Of a stretch of 64,000 nt of DNA, positions 18,741-27,894 are shown one piece after another. Position 1 is the first letter of the stretch. Each line of letters starts with the position of its first letter. Made by a program: the position numbers and the translations under genes. The DNA comes from CBDDDW01 sp965226805 (GTDB lineage Bacteria; Chloroflexota; Dehalococcoidia; Lucifugimonadales; JAGWBF01): assembly GCA_965226805.1 (NCBI GenBank), contig CBDDDW010000028.1, forward strand, positions 401,881 through 465,880. Direction: 5' to 3'. The notes below the pieces were generated by a model. That model was given only the letters and a program-made list of their open reading frames with translations. It ran no database searches and had not been told where the DNA came from.

Positions 18741-19332
18741 CCCCCAGATACTGACCCGGTAGATATGTCTACCGCGTCCTTGAGATAGGGAGGACACGGC
18801 CCCCCGCTAGACGACCCGAAGACCGTCTAGTGGGATCGCGGCATACCGCCGCGCCGAGTGCTATGACCCCTCCAACTTGCGAGACGACCTACTCCGTTGC
18901 ACTGACCAGAGGCCCCTCGAATACCCCTCATTATTATTAACATAGTAAAAATTTGAGTCAAAACAACTCAACATAACATCTCTGCCAAGAACGTATGAGA
19001 TGCTTTTGATGAGGCAGCCATCCTGCGCAAGTTGCCCCCTAATTGTCCCCTATTCCACACCTCCCGGCGATTCCATCGTACGCCAGGTTGAAAGCTGTTT
19101 AAACAAAAATTGAACAAAAGTTAAGATAAAGTCATCGAATTTTGCCTTGACAACCTACTCCCTTTTGCCCATTCTTGGGGGGTAATGGTGCGTTCACGTT
19201 CTGTTCACATAAAGAGGCGGCGAGCAGAGGGCGACGGAGAGAAGGGCGTGAGCACTGCCGGCCTAAGAGCGGTTTAATCTTTTTCAATACCGTTCCTCGA
19301 TTTCGAATGGTAACTGTATCAGGAGGTGATGC
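18741..19332. other. Long intergenic region with a hairpin and an A+T-rich stretch
   Basis: About 590 bases without a plausible gene. A stem-loop at 18803-18834 (CCCGCTAGACG / CGTCTAGTGGG, loop about 10) lies downstream of ilvB but has no T-run, so its role as a terminator is uncertain. From about 18920 to 19150 the sequence is markedly A+T-rich, with TTGACA-like words and AACTCAA/TTGAGT fragments. It ends in a perfect AGGAGGTGAT ribosome site for the next gene. Confidence 0.55.
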
Positions 19333-20163
19333 GTGCGGATGTCATCGGTGAGAATACTGAGCGACGGAATCATCAAATTCGATGGCGGAACAATGTTTGG
19401 GCAGATACCCAAAGTTCAATGGGAGAACCAAGTACCCAACGACAGGCGTAACCGGATCACCCTGGGGCTTAACTGCCTGTTAATTCAAATATGTGGCAAA
19501 ACTGTGCTGGTCGACGCCGGAGTCGGCTCAAAAGAGATCAATGGGGAGAAGGAGACCTTCGGTCTGGTTCCCAGCCGGCTCATCAAAGGGCTCAGGAACC
19601 TGGGGATTTCACCGAAGGAAATCGATGCGGTGATCCTTACCCATCTGCATTTCGACCATAGCGGCGGTTGCACCAGGCTCGATCGAATGGGAGATATCGT
19701 ACCCACATTCCCGAAGGCAAAATATTACGTCCAGAAGGAGTGTTGGGAAGACGCCCGTACCCCCAACGAAAGGTGCCAAGAGATACATATGGAAGAGGAT
19801 TTCTATCCCATTGCGGACTCTGGACAGCTGGAGCTTCTGGACGGGGACGCGGAGATATTTCCGGGCTTGGCTGTTAGAGTCACCGACGGCCACGCGAAGG
19901 GCCATCAGGTGGTCATGATAAACCACGGCGGGGAGCGAATCGGCTACCTGGGAGACCTGGTGCCGACGCGCCACCACCTGGACCTGGCGACTATTTCAGC
20001 ATTCGACCAGTTTCCTCATCAGACTCTGGAGATGAAGAGGGATTTCCTTTCGCAGGCGGAGAAGGAGGGCTGGCTGCTCATCTTCTCCCACGCCAATGAT
20101 CAAAAAGCGGGCTACCTTGAGCGGAGGAACGGAAGCAGCTACCTTCGGCCCGTGGAGATTTAA
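19333..20163 (+). CDS. Metallo-beta-lactamase-fold hydrolase
   Basis: A 276-residue soluble protein with a GTG start (ATG at 19339 possible) 6 bases after an ideal AGGAGG. The metal-binding motif HLHFDH (in VILTHLHFDHSGG, about residues 100-112) and later His (DGHAKGHQVV) and Asp (GYLGDLVPTRHH) ligands are present, together with a C-terminal His in IFSHAND. The layout resembles quorum-quenching lactonases and related MBL hydrolases, but the substrate cannot be assigned. It is isolated, with a strong hairpin after its stop. Confidence 0.88.
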   Translation: MRMSSVRILSDGIIKFDGGTMFGQIPKVQWENQVPNDRRNRITLGLNCLLIQICGKTVLVDAGVGSKEINGEKETFGLVPSRLIKGLRNLGISPKEIDAVILTHLHFDHSGGCTRLDRMGDIVPTFPKAKYYVQKECWEDARTPNERCQEIHMEEDFYPIADSGQLELLDGDAEIFPGLAVRVTDGHAKGHQVVMINHGGERIGYLGDLVPTRHHLDLATISAFDQFPHQTLEMKRDFLSQAEKEGWLLIFSHANDQKAGYLERRNGSSYLRPVEI

Positions 20164-20206
20164 GGTCCGTCCCGCCCAGCGGCGACACGGGTCCGGTTAT
20201 TGATGT

Positions 20207-20259
20207 GGATGGGTGGGCCGGTGCCCCGATGGATCTCGGGGTGCCAGCCCACCCATCTC
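20207..20259. terminator. Bidirectional terminator hairpin
   Basis: A long stem with arms GATGGGTGGGC and GCCCACCCATC, extended inward by GTGCCCCGA / TCTCGGGGTGC, lies in the gap between two convergent genes. Short T- or A-rich tails are weak, but the position favours a shared terminator. Confidence 0.65.
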
Positions 20260-20273
20260 TTGTGCAGTCCAAC

Positions 20274-21596
20274 CTACATCGTTTCGACCAGTAGGGATCC
20301 CGCTACGTCTTCGATGAGCCTGGCTTTGGTTATCCAGTTGAGCAGCGGACGCTCGTCCCAGGTGTGTACCTTGAGATAGTTGTCCGTCAAGCCCAGGTGT
20401 ATCGGACTTTGGTTCCGAATCTCTACCCTCTCCCATAGCACTTGCCTTACGCTTCCGATGGCCCTCCTGCGAAATTCGGAGGATTGCTTCCGCTCCAAGC
20501 GCAACAAACGCTCCATCCGTTTCCTTTTAACCGCTCCATCGACAGAGGGTCTCATGTACGCCGCGCTGGTGCCCGGTCTCACCGAGTAAGGGAAGACGTG
20601 CATCGAGGCGAACTCCATCTTGCTGACCATCCCCAAAGTCTCCTGGAATTGCTGGTCCTCCTCTCCAGGGAAGCCCACTATGACATCGGCGGTGATGGAC
20701 GCGCCGGGTACTCTGGCGCGAATCTTGTCAACAACTTCCTCGTATCCTGCTGCGGTGTAGCGGCGGCGCATCCTGTTGAGGATTTCGTCGCTGCCACTCT
20801 GCAATGGCATGTGAAAGTGGGGGCATAATCGGGGGTCTTCCCATAGCTCAAGCAGCTCGGCCGTAATCTCCTGGGGCTGCAGGGAAGACACCCGCAACCT
20901 GGGCAACCCTGACTCCCGGAGCAGGAGCTCCAAAAGGTCTCGCAGATTCACATCCGCAAGCTCGTATCCGTAGGTACCCAGTTGGGTGCCCGTTAGCACC
21001 ACCTCTTTGTAACCCTCTTCTGCGAGCTGCTGCAGCTGAGCAACCAGATGTTCTGGAGGTATGCTCCGCTCCCGTCCCCGCATCTTGGGCACGATGCAAT
21101 AGGCGCAAACCTGATTGCACCCCTCCTGAATTTTTACCATTGCCCTGGTGCGTGTCGGAATATTGGCTATTGAGAATAGCGGCGGATCTTCCCCGGTGGC
21201 GCATGGGGTCACCGGGTCACCCCGCGCCGACGTCACCATCTCTACCAGCCGGTGCTTATCCGTATTGCCCGCTACGAGGGTGACGCCTTGAACGCGGGCA
21301 AGCTCCTTGGAGGCTCGCTGGGCATAGCAGCCTGTAGCGACCACCATCGATCCCGGATGTTTTCGGTGAGCGGAGCGTAGCGCCTGGCGGGCCTTGCTGT
21401 CCGCGACGTGCGTTACTGTGCAGGTGTTCACGATGTGAATGTCGGCCGGTTCTGCGGGGTCCACTACCCTGTACCCGGCTTGGGCGAACTGGCGGGCCAA
21501 AGTCTCACTGTCGGCCTGGTTCAGCTTGCAGCCATGCGTCCGTATGGCGACCGTGCCCAACTCATCTGGGGTGGCGGCCATATTTCCGGGCGTCAT
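20274..21596 (-). CDS. mtaB: tRNA t6A37 methylthiotransferase MtaB
   Basis: A radical SAM enzyme that adds a methylthio group to t6A37 of ANN-decoding tRNAs. At 440 residues, the N-terminal UPF0004 domain has RTHGCKLNQADSE and two further Cys of the auxiliary cluster (NTCTVTH, ATGCYAQRA). The radical SAM domain has CNQVCAYC, and a C-terminal TRAM-like part ends the protein. The HGCKLNQAD motif favours MtaB over MiaB, which usually has TYGCQMN. The ATG overlaps the stop of the upstream gene by 4 bases, so translation is probably coupled. Confidence 0.92.
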   Translation of the reverse strand: MTPGNMAATPDELGTVAIRTHGCKLNQADSETLARQFAQAGYRVVDPAEPADIHIVNTCTVTHVADSKARQALRSAHRKHPGSMVVATGCYAQRASKELARVQGVTLVAGNTDKHRLVEMVTSARGDPVTPCATGEDPPLFSIANIPTRTRAMVKIQEGCNQVCAYCIVPKMRGRERSIPPEHLVAQLQQLAEEGYKEVVLTGTQLGTYGYELADVNLRDLLELLLRESGLPRLRVSSLQPQEITAELLELWEDPRLCPHFHMPLQSGSDEILNRMRRRYTAAGYEEVVDKIRARVPGASITADVIVGFPGEEDQQFQETLGMVSKMEFASMHVFPYSVRPGTSAAYMRPSVDGAVKRKRMERLLRLERKQSSEFRRRAIGSVRQVLWERVEIRNQSPIHLGLTDNYLKVHTWDERPLLNWITKARLIEDVAGSLLVETM

Positions 21597-21973
21597 GACG
21601 AAACGCCGCCTCTCGCCAGATCTAGTAATTCCCGGACTCCGGGCGCTATATATTCCATGTGCGAGTGCAGCTGTTCCAGAGTGAAACCGTAGCCAGATGA
21701 GTCGACGAACAGGAAGCGCGCCACCGGATAAACCGCTGAGAACGCAGGTGGATTTGTCCAGCCTGTGGCGAGAGCCTCAGCGTAATTCCAAACATTGGCT
21801 TCTGACCTCAGGTTCAAGCCCCTGCTCGAGGCCACGGCTTTCAGCGCGTCCATCAAGCTGTGCAAGAGATGACGGCCGCTAACTTCCGGCTGTCCCTGCT
21901 GGAGGGCTGTCTCTGCGGCTTGGAGAGAGATGAGGGCGTCGTTGGTATGTTGCTCTACGGTACTGGCCACCAT
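21593..21973 (-). CDS. HEPN/PaREP1-like small helical protein
   Basis: A 126-residue, mostly helical protein with a repeated-helix look (DALISLQAAETALQQGQPEVSGRHLLHSLMDALKAVA). This resembles PaREP1/HEPN-type domains, where helical bundles with SLL..GD..-A..A..A.DA patterns are common. The RX4-6H RNase motif of catalytic HEPN proteins is not evident. It overlaps mtaB by 4 bases (ATGA), so it is translationally coupled to the tRNA-modifying enzyme. Function unknown. Confidence 0.6.
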   Translation of the reverse strand: MVASTVEQHTNDALISLQAAETALQQGQPEVSGRHLLHSLMDALKAVASSRGLNLRSEANVWNYAEALATGWTNPPAFSAVYPVARFLFVDSSGYGFTLEQLHSHMEYIAPGVRELLDLARGGVSS

Positions 21974-22209
21974 CAGTGAAACTCCTGGATACGTAACTCT
22001 CGTATTGCCCCGGCTTTCATACCTCCGCGGCTAGCCGGCTCAATGCCAGAGGACTCGTGTGAGTTGGCCGTTATATTCTAGCGTTAATCGTCGTCCAGTC
22101 CAAGGGCTAGGACCGGTGTCTAGGCATAGTGGGTGGCGGAGGGCAAGGGGTCCATCGGATCGAGCAGAGATACGCGGTAGCTTCCCGTTACGGGCACCAG
22201 CCCGAAGTT

Positions 22210-23148
22210 CTAGAAGGGGAATCTGGAGGGGGATGCGCCTTTTCGATTTCGGGCTGTCTCGCGCCACAACCGGTATCGGTACTTGGTGATTGCTATCAAC
22301 AGAGCGGTATGAGATTTCAACCCGTGGTACTTAGCCTGGAATTTAGCACCTGCCCGGGCCCGCGAGGACCTAGCGGCGGATAAGGCACGCGAGACCGGGG
22401 CGTTCGCGCGCAGGAGTCCTTCGTAGAGTAAGTAAGAGGCCAGAGCGACGGCCCCACCCCCGGCCGCGTCCAAGATGTAGTGGTTGCCGGTTAGAGTGAT
22501 GGCGAAGAAAGTCACGGTCGGATACAGAATTCCAAAGACCTTTAGAGCCTTGTTGCGGGTCCTGAACATCAGTAGACCAAAAAGGATTGTCCAGCCGAAG
22601 TGGAGGCTGGGCATCGCGGCGTAGACATTGTAATAAATCGCGACGGCCATTTCCCGGCCGCCATACCAGGAGGCGAGGCCCCCTAGGTGTCGAATTGTGT
22701 CCACAGATCCGTATTCGGGTAGGAAGCGCGGAGGCGCCAGCGGAAACCAAGCGAAGAGAATAAGGGCGAATACAAAGCTCAACAGGAACACGTTCCTGTA
22801 GTAGATGTATCTGGGCCGGTCTCTCAAGTAGGCCGCGACCCCAATGACTATCATGATCGGAGCGAAGGTTATAATGTAGGCCCAGTTTAGGAAGACAACC
22901 AGCCCCTTCGCATTCTCTAGAGCCCAACGCTGCCATTGGGGCTCGGCGAAGATGCCGGTCGCTAATTCGAAGGCGATTAGCTGCCGGGCATGGTCAAAGG
23001 CAATGCTCTCAATATCCGAAATGAGGAATCTCCGGACGACCATGTAGGTGAAATAGGCGCCCGCGATAATCAGGACCTCACGGACGTGCCTGAGGGCGCT
23101 CAACCGGTTGCCCGTGCCCGGCGTTGGACTACCCGCCCTAGTGGCCAT
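22210..23148 (-). CDS. PAP2-superfamily membrane protein (inositol phosphorylceramide synthase-like)
   Basis: An integral membrane phosphatase or phosphotransferase. I use the ATG at 23148 (MATRAGSPTPG), which overlaps the end of the radical SAM gene by 11 bases; a longer frame runs to 23226. Several transmembrane segments are followed by the conserved SLHFGW motif and GNHYILDAAGG, which carry the catalytic His residues of the PAP2_3 / inositolphosphotransferase subgroup. The Cys-free Arg/Ala-rich tail is basic. The pairing with a radical SAM gene suggests a shared lipid- or cell-surface-modifying pathway, but the substrate is not known. Confidence 0.83.
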   Translation of the reverse strand: MATRAGSPTPGTGNRLSALRHVREVLIIAGAYFTYMVVRRFLISDIESIAFDHARQLIAFELATGIFAEPQWQRWALENAKGLVVFLNWAYIITFAPIMIVIGVAAYLRDRPRYIYYRNVFLLSFVFALILFAWFPLAPPRFLPEYGSVDTIRHLGGLASWYGGREMAVAIYYNVYAAMPSLHFGWTILFGLLMFRTRNKALKVFGILYPTVTFFAITLTGNHYILDAAGGGAVALASYLLYEGLLRANAPVSRALSAARSSRARAGAKFQAKYHGLKSHTALLIAITKYRYRLWRETARNRKGASPSRFPF

Positions 23149-24364
23149 CAGCCCTATCACCGGCCCGAGCTTTCGCGGGGGTATCCATTGGCACAGGCTG
23201 CCTCGGTTTGTGGCCGTTCTGGGCAATCGGGATGACCCGGCCGCGGCTTTTCGCAGCCTTACTCCCCAGGTAGACGCTACACTCCAGACAGCCTACGCTG
23301 GTCTTTGGTACGTAGCCCTCTTTGAACAGGCCGCGGGCTGTCTGATAATGGTCGTTGTTCCAGATCTCGCGAATCGACTGAGTACTTACGTTACCAAAGT
23401 CATCGGCTGCGTCGGTCAGATAGCAGCACGGAGCGTAGCCCCCGTCCCAGTTCACGACGGCGCTACGCCATAGCCGCCAGCAACGAGTACCATCTTCCTC
23501 GTAGGGCTTGTCGAAGGGCTGGTCCCTACGAAAACCCTCCGTCGCCACGGGGAGCCACCGCTCAGCGACCTCAGGGTCTTGCTCTCCGTGAGGGAAGTCC
23601 ACCTTCTTGAAGATCACGCCGTCTACACCGAGCTCTTTGGCCATCCGTCGGGCCTCCGGAATCTGGTGCTCGTTCTGGCGCATCACGATGTACTGCCATT
23701 CGAGATACGGGGTCTTGGACCGCAACTCACGTTTCTTCTCGACTAGGAGCTTGATGTTATCCAGGACGCGGTCCAGGTGGCCTGCCACCCGGTACACCTC
23801 GTAGACATCCTGAGTCACTCCATCCAATGAGATGATAAGTGTGTCGAGGCCGGACCGGATGAGTGACTCGGCCATTTCAGGCGTTAGAGGCTTGTTGAGG
23901 TTCGAGCTGATTATGGTCGCCAGGTTCGCCTCGTGGGCATAAGCCACGTACTTGTCGATCTCTTTGTTAAGGAAGGGCTCGCCCCAGCTATAAAGGCTCA
24001 GCCAAATGCAGTGGTCCTTTATCTGGTCTATGGTCCTCTGGAAGAGACCGAAGTGCATTACACCCTTCTGTCGATTAACTGTCCCCAGTCCTGTATGACA
24101 GAGGGGGCATTTAAGCTGGCAGATGTTGGTCGTATCTATTTCCCACTCGTATGGGTGGCCCGAGCTCTTGGTACGGCCAAGCCTGAGCTCTAATTCGACC
24201 CGCACGAAGTTGAACAGCTTCGTCCATGTCCCGTGGCGTAGCGCGATTCCCAGCCGCTGGCTGGCCCGTCCACCCGCCAAAGCTCCGATGGCTGAACCGT
24301 TTACCTGTAGCGTGCTCTCAAGAAGCCACAGGAATCTGGCCACAATCGGCACTAGAATGCTCAC
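23138..24364 (-). CDS. Radical SAM protein with SPASM-type C-terminus
   Basis: A 408-residue protein with a GTG start. The radical SAM cluster motif is CQLKCPLC (in IDTTNICQLKCPLCHTGLG, about residues 83-90), in an N-terminal extension typical of SPASM enzymes. Further features are SLYSWGEPFLNKEIDKYV and DTLIISLDG. The C-terminal part contains several Cys (TRCWRLWRSAVVNWDGGYAPCCY and VGCLECSVY), fitting auxiliary Fe-S clusters. Such enzymes modify peptides, sugars or lipids. It overlaps the PAP2 gene by 11 bases and no precursor peptide is seen nearby, so a lipid or sugar substrate is more likely. Confidence 0.88.
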   Translation of the reverse strand: MSILVPIVARFLWLLESTLQVNGSAIGALAGGRASQRLGIALRHGTWTKLFNFVRVELELRLGRTKSSGHPYEWEIDTTNICQLKCPLCHTGLGTVNRQKGVMHFGLFQRTIDQIKDHCIWLSLYSWGEPFLNKEIDKYVAYAHEANLATIISSNLNKPLTPEMAESLIRSGLDTLIISLDGVTQDVYEVYRVAGHLDRVLDNIKLLVEKKRELRSKTPYLEWQYIVMRQNEHQIPEARRMAKELGVDGVIFKKVDFPHGEQDPEVAERWLPVATEGFRRDQPFDKPYEEDGTRCWRLWRSAVVNWDGGYAPCCYLTDAADDFGNVSTQSIREIWNNDHYQTARGLFKEGYVPKTSVGCLECSVYLGSKAAKSRGRVIPIAQNGHKPRQPVPMDTPAKARAGDRADGH

Positions 24365-24504
24365 TTGGCGAGTACCTCTTCTCGAATGATAACACGGTTG
24401 TGCGGGTCTAAATCTTCGAGCGGTTCACAGTTTACTCACAAGACCCTACTATGTCAATTGGGGACGGGCTCTGACTTCTCTGATTTTTGACGTGCCATCG
24501 CCAA

Positions 24505-24533
24505 TTTACCTTGTAGCTGCGTACGGCTATAAT
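24505..24533 (+). promoter_or_regulatory. Promoter of the VOC-family gene
   Basis: TTTACC followed after 17 bases by a perfect TATAAT (about 24528-24533). Transcription would start near 24540, which excludes an ATG at 24532 and supports the ATG at 24559. Confidence 0.6.
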
Positions 24534-24558
24534 GGACCAAACTCGTCGGGGGTATGTA

Positions 24559-24939
24559 ATGGGGTCCAGCGGACTCAAGTTGACCCACATGAACCACGCT
24601 CTTACGGTCGTGAAGGACCTGAAACGGGGAATGGAATTCTACTGCGATTTTCTTGGCTTAAAGCGGATTCAGAGCCAGGTGGACAATCCCAACATCGTGT
24701 GGCTTCAGCTACCCAGTGGGGTGATGCTGCACCTGCTGGAGACCCAGGATGCTCCAGTCCGCCCACCGAATATCCACAACGCTTTCGAGGTAGAGGACTT
24801 CGACGCTGCCAGGAAGGCGGTAGAGGATAAGGGTCTGGAGGTCGAAGGGCCCGGTGTACGGCATGACGGACAAAGGTACCTGTATATCCGGGACCCCGAT
24901 GGCAACCGCGTGGAACTTTGCACAGCTTCGGGATTCTAG
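24559..24939 (+). CDS. VOC-family (glyoxalase/dioxygenase fold) protein
   Basis: About 126 residues from ATG 24559, which follows GGGGG by 6 bases and lies after the predicted promoter. Paired beta-alpha-beta-beta-beta modules start with LKLTHMNHALTVVKDLKRGMEFYCDFLGLKR and end RYLYIRDPDGNRVELC, the typical VOC metal-site layout with His near the N-terminus and Glu in the last strand. Substrate unknown. Its stop overlaps that of the convergent MFS gene by 4 bases. Confidence 0.85.
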   Translation: MGSSGLKLTHMNHALTVVKDLKRGMEFYCDFLGLKRIQSQVDNPNIVWLQLPSGVMLHLLETQDAPVRPPNIHNAFEVEDFDAARKAVEDKGLEVEGPGVRHDGQRYLYIRDPDGNRVELCTASGF

Positions 24940-26429
24940 CCGGCATTAGCGTCTTCCGCTTCCTTCCGTTCCCTTTGGTCGGGGCGCATCAGAAGAGCCG
25001 CTGGGATGGCGATCAGGGCAACGACCGCCGCGACTCGGAAGAATTTGTTGAATAAGGATAGACCGGCGTCCATAAGGGCGGTGTTGTAGGTATCTAGCCT
25101 GGTCTGGAACGCATCGGCCGCCTCTCCTTCCTGGGGCAGGGGCAGCTCCAGCCCTGCCGTAAGGATCTGGAACTGCTCAACACCCCATGCTGCCAGGGCT
25201 GCCAGGCCCAGGGCCATCCCGATCATCCGGGAAACAATGACCAGAGAGGCGACCGTCGCCCGATAGTCCTCGCCTGCCGAACTCAGAGCTCTGGTCATGA
25301 TCGGCGCATTGTTAAGGCCGAATCCGAACCCCGCGATGACCAGGTGCAGGGTCAACCACGGCTCCGCGATGTCCAGCTCCCAGGTGCTAACGAGGAACAG
25401 GCCGAGGGCGCTGAGCCCCAAGCCGGCGATTGTGACCGGACGGACGCCGATACCCGCCAGCAATAGTCCGCCTATCACCGCGCCCACTGGGATGGCCGCG
25501 GTCATTCTCAAGAGCCACCAGGCCCCGGTCAGAGGGTCTTTGCCCATTACGGTGTCTGCCATTAGTGGTATTGTGACTATAGCGATGATCAGCGATACTC
25601 CCTCCAGAAGTTGTGTCAGGTTGGCGGTCAGGAATGCCCTGGAGTGGAGGAGAGAGCGGGCCAGCAGAGGTTGTAAGGTCCGCCCTTCGAGGAAGATGAA
25701 GGATGCCGCGATTCCTAGCGCGGGCACCCCTAAGATGAACGGCGCCGGTGAAGACACGCTGAACAGTCCCTCACGAGAGAGGGCCAGCGAAAGCAGGATG
25801 AGCGTAATTGTCAGGAGGGCGCCGCCCCTGTAGTCCACGCGTACTCCTGTCTGGCGCTGGTTGGGCAGCCACATGAGAGCGATAAACAAAACGGCGCTTT
25901 GGGGCACGTTGAGCCAGAAGATCCAGCGCCAGCTGAGCCACTCGATTATCGCTCCGCCGTAGGCCGGCCCCAGCATGGAACCCGCTTCAGCAGCCGCGAC
26001 CACAAGGCCGATGCCTATGCCACGCTGATGCCTGGGAAGAACCGCACTGGCGATGGCCATGCTGATGGGAACCGTAGCGCCGCCGCCTATGGCTTGGACC
26101 ACCCGCGCTCCGACAATCCACCCGAGGTTGGTCGAGACTGCCACAAGGGAGGTGCCGATGACGAATACTATCAAGGAGGCTTGATAGACTCGAGCGTACC
26201 CGTGCACGTCCGCCAGACGACCCATAAGAGGCATGACAGAGGTGTAGCCCAGGAGGTAGGCAGTGACTATCCATGCGGCCCGGTCTATCTCGGCCACCGG
26301 TATCTTGATATCGAACATGATGTTGGGTAGGGCAGTCACCACGACCGTCTGATCCAGAGCGGTGGTAAAAACCCCGAAGCACACTAAGCCGAGTATCACG
26401 GGGGTGGGCAGGCGTCTTGATGATCTCAT
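24936..26429 (-). CDS. MFS exporter of the DHA2 (14-TM) type, P55-like by context
   Basis: A 497-residue membrane protein. The first helix carries the DHA2 motif GVFTTALDQTVVVTALPNIM, and helix 2-3 shows LLGYTSVMPLMGRLADVHGYARVY (motif A). About 14 hydrophobic segments can be counted. Drug, lipid or siderophore export is known for this family. It lies 92 bases downstream of a LppX/LprG-type lipoprotein gene, as in mycobacteria where LprG and the P55 MFS protein carry triacylglycerides and other lipids to the outer layer. That parallel is inferred from domain architecture. Confidence 0.9.
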   Translation of the reverse strand: MRSSRRLPTPVILGLVCFGVFTTALDQTVVVTALPNIMFDIKIPVAEIDRAAWIVTAYLLGYTSVMPLMGRLADVHGYARVYQASLIVFVIGTSLVAVSTNLGWIVGARVVQAIGGGATVPISMAIASAVLPRHQRGIGIGLVVAAAEAGSMLGPAYGGAIIEWLSWRWIFWLNVPQSAVLFIALMWLPNQRQTGVRVDYRGGALLTITLILLSLALSREGLFSVSSPAPFILGVPALGIAASFIFLEGRTLQPLLARSLLHSRAFLTANLTQLLEGVSLIIAIVTIPLMADTVMGKDPLTGAWWLLRMTAAIPVGAVIGGLLLAGIGVRPVTIAGLGLSALGLFLVSTWELDIAEPWLTLHLVIAGFGFGLNNAPIMTRALSSAGEDYRATVASLVIVSRMIGMALGLAALAAWGVEQFQILTAGLELPLPQEGEAADAFQTRLDTYNTALMDAGLSLFNKFFRVAAVVALIAIPAALLMRPDQRERKEAEDANAG

Positions 26430-26521
26430 TCTTCTCTCACTGACTGGGGTCGAGTTGCCGCCAACTGAGAGGGCTGGAGGTTCTCAATGGCGACCCAACC
26501 GACAGGAGGAATGGTGAGGGC

Positions 26522-27283
26522 CTAGGGCAGAGAGATGTCTACGGGCTGATCGAAGTTGTATAGAGTAAGAAGTCTTACCACCTGTGGGTCGTCCCTGGAG
26601 AGTACCTGGCCCTCTATTCGTGCCTTTCGCAGCAGGTTGTGTTCCAGGCCAATCCACAGATCGAGTCCGACCTCGAACCCGGGTTCGGCCGTGGGTATGA
26701 GTGAGGACAGGCCTTCCGAGGGTACATTACCTCGGACCCGCCACGACTCCACACCATCCACTTCCTCCGTGCCGGTGATCCTGGGGTCCTCCAGTGAATC
26801 GATGATATCGCCCAATGTCCGCCCCAGGTCGGCGAAGTTGAACGGAAGAACGTCCGGCTGCACTGGATTCCACTTTTTCCGGTTGATGAAGTCGGTCATG
26901 AAAGTCTGGTCCCCCGAGGACACGACCCTGATCTCTATGAAACCCTTCAAATCCTCGGAAAACGCCACCGATCCTTCGACTCTGATACTGTACCTGTCCG
27001 GCATGTCCACCTGACCTTCCACCAAGTTGAACACCACCAGGGGAGTGGGAATAAGAACCGTGGAGGAGTCGCCTTCATGGGTCAGGCTGAACTCTGCCGT
27101 GTCGAGGGCTATCATTCTCTTGGCCGATCTCTCGATGATTTCCCGAGGCGATGCGGTGGGAGTCGGCTGTGGGGTGGAGGTCGCCGCCGGCGCCGAGGCG
27201 CATCCCAAAATCCATACGTGCGCCAGCACAAGCAGGCCGGAAATTAACGAGAGCCTCCAAGGCGTGACTGGACCAGTCTTCAC
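26522..27283 (-). CDS. LppX/LprAFG-type lipoprotein
   Basis: A 253-residue lipoprotein. The signal sequence ends in lipobox ILGC near residue 28, followed by a Ser/Thr/Pro linker (about 30-48). The remaining domain (ERSAKRMIALDTAEFSLTHEGDSS, RVVSSGDQTFMTDFINRKKWNPV, VDGVESWRVRG, LLRKARIEGQVLSRDDPQVVRLLTLYNF) matches the LppX_LprAFG fold (PF07161-like), a half-barrel with a hydrophobic pocket for lipid acyl chains. It immediately precedes the MFS exporter gene in the same direction. Confidence 0.85.
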   Translation of the reverse strand: MKTGPVTPWRLSLISGLLVLAHVWILGCASAPAATSTPQPTPTASPREIIERSAKRMIALDTAEFSLTHEGDSSTVLIPTPLVVFNLVEGQVDMPDRYSIRVEGSVAFSEDLKGFIEIRVVSSGDQTFMTDFINRKKWNPVQPDVLPFNFADLGRTLGDIIDSLEDPRITGTEEVDGVESWRVRGNVPSEGLSSLIPTAEPGFEVGLDLWIGLEHNLLRKARIEGQVLSRDDPQVVRLLTLYNFDQPVDISLP

Positions 27284-27878
27284 GAGGTGCGCCCCCTCGG
27301 CGGTCCTATCTGTTCAGCTTGTCTTAGCTCACGAATAGGGGGGTGGAACTGGTCTCGGCAGCCGGGTTCACCACTCCCGGGAGGGGCGTTCAGCCGTAGC
27401 GCGTAGTTCAGCGGATGATCGACCCTTGTTCCTATTTCCATGACCAGGAAGCGAAGCGGCTCGTCGCGATCTCCCTAGGTACGGTGCTTTCCTTTATGTC
27501 CATGACGTACACCTTAAACGCTTCGGGGGTCGAGCCATTCTGGCTGAGTCCGGTCCCGCCGAGTATCCCGCTAAAGGTTATTTGGGAGCTGTCCGGAGAC
27601 CACACTGAGTGGGAGTAGGCATACTGATCGAAGAAGAAGAGGAGGGTCAAGAATTCGGGCGAGGGCAAGAAATCTACCAGCTCTATTGGTTCCCCTCCGG
27701 CCCTGTCCACGTATTTCCAGGTCAATGGCCGGCGGGTTTCATCGTAGGCAACGTAAACGATCTTGTCTCCGTCTGGAGACCAGAAAAACGAGACGAATTT
27801 CTCGTTCAGCAACGTCCTTTGAGCAGTACCATCGCTACTAACCACAGTAAGCTTATCAAAGATGGGAGGGCCCGACCT

Positions 27879-27894
27879 GGGGGGGGGGGGGGGG
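27879..27894. repeat. Homopolymer of 16 G
   Basis: Sixteen consecutive G on the plus strand (C on the coding strand) exactly where the TolB-like reading frame breaks. Tracts of this length mutate easily by slipped-strand mispairing. Confidence 0.95.
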
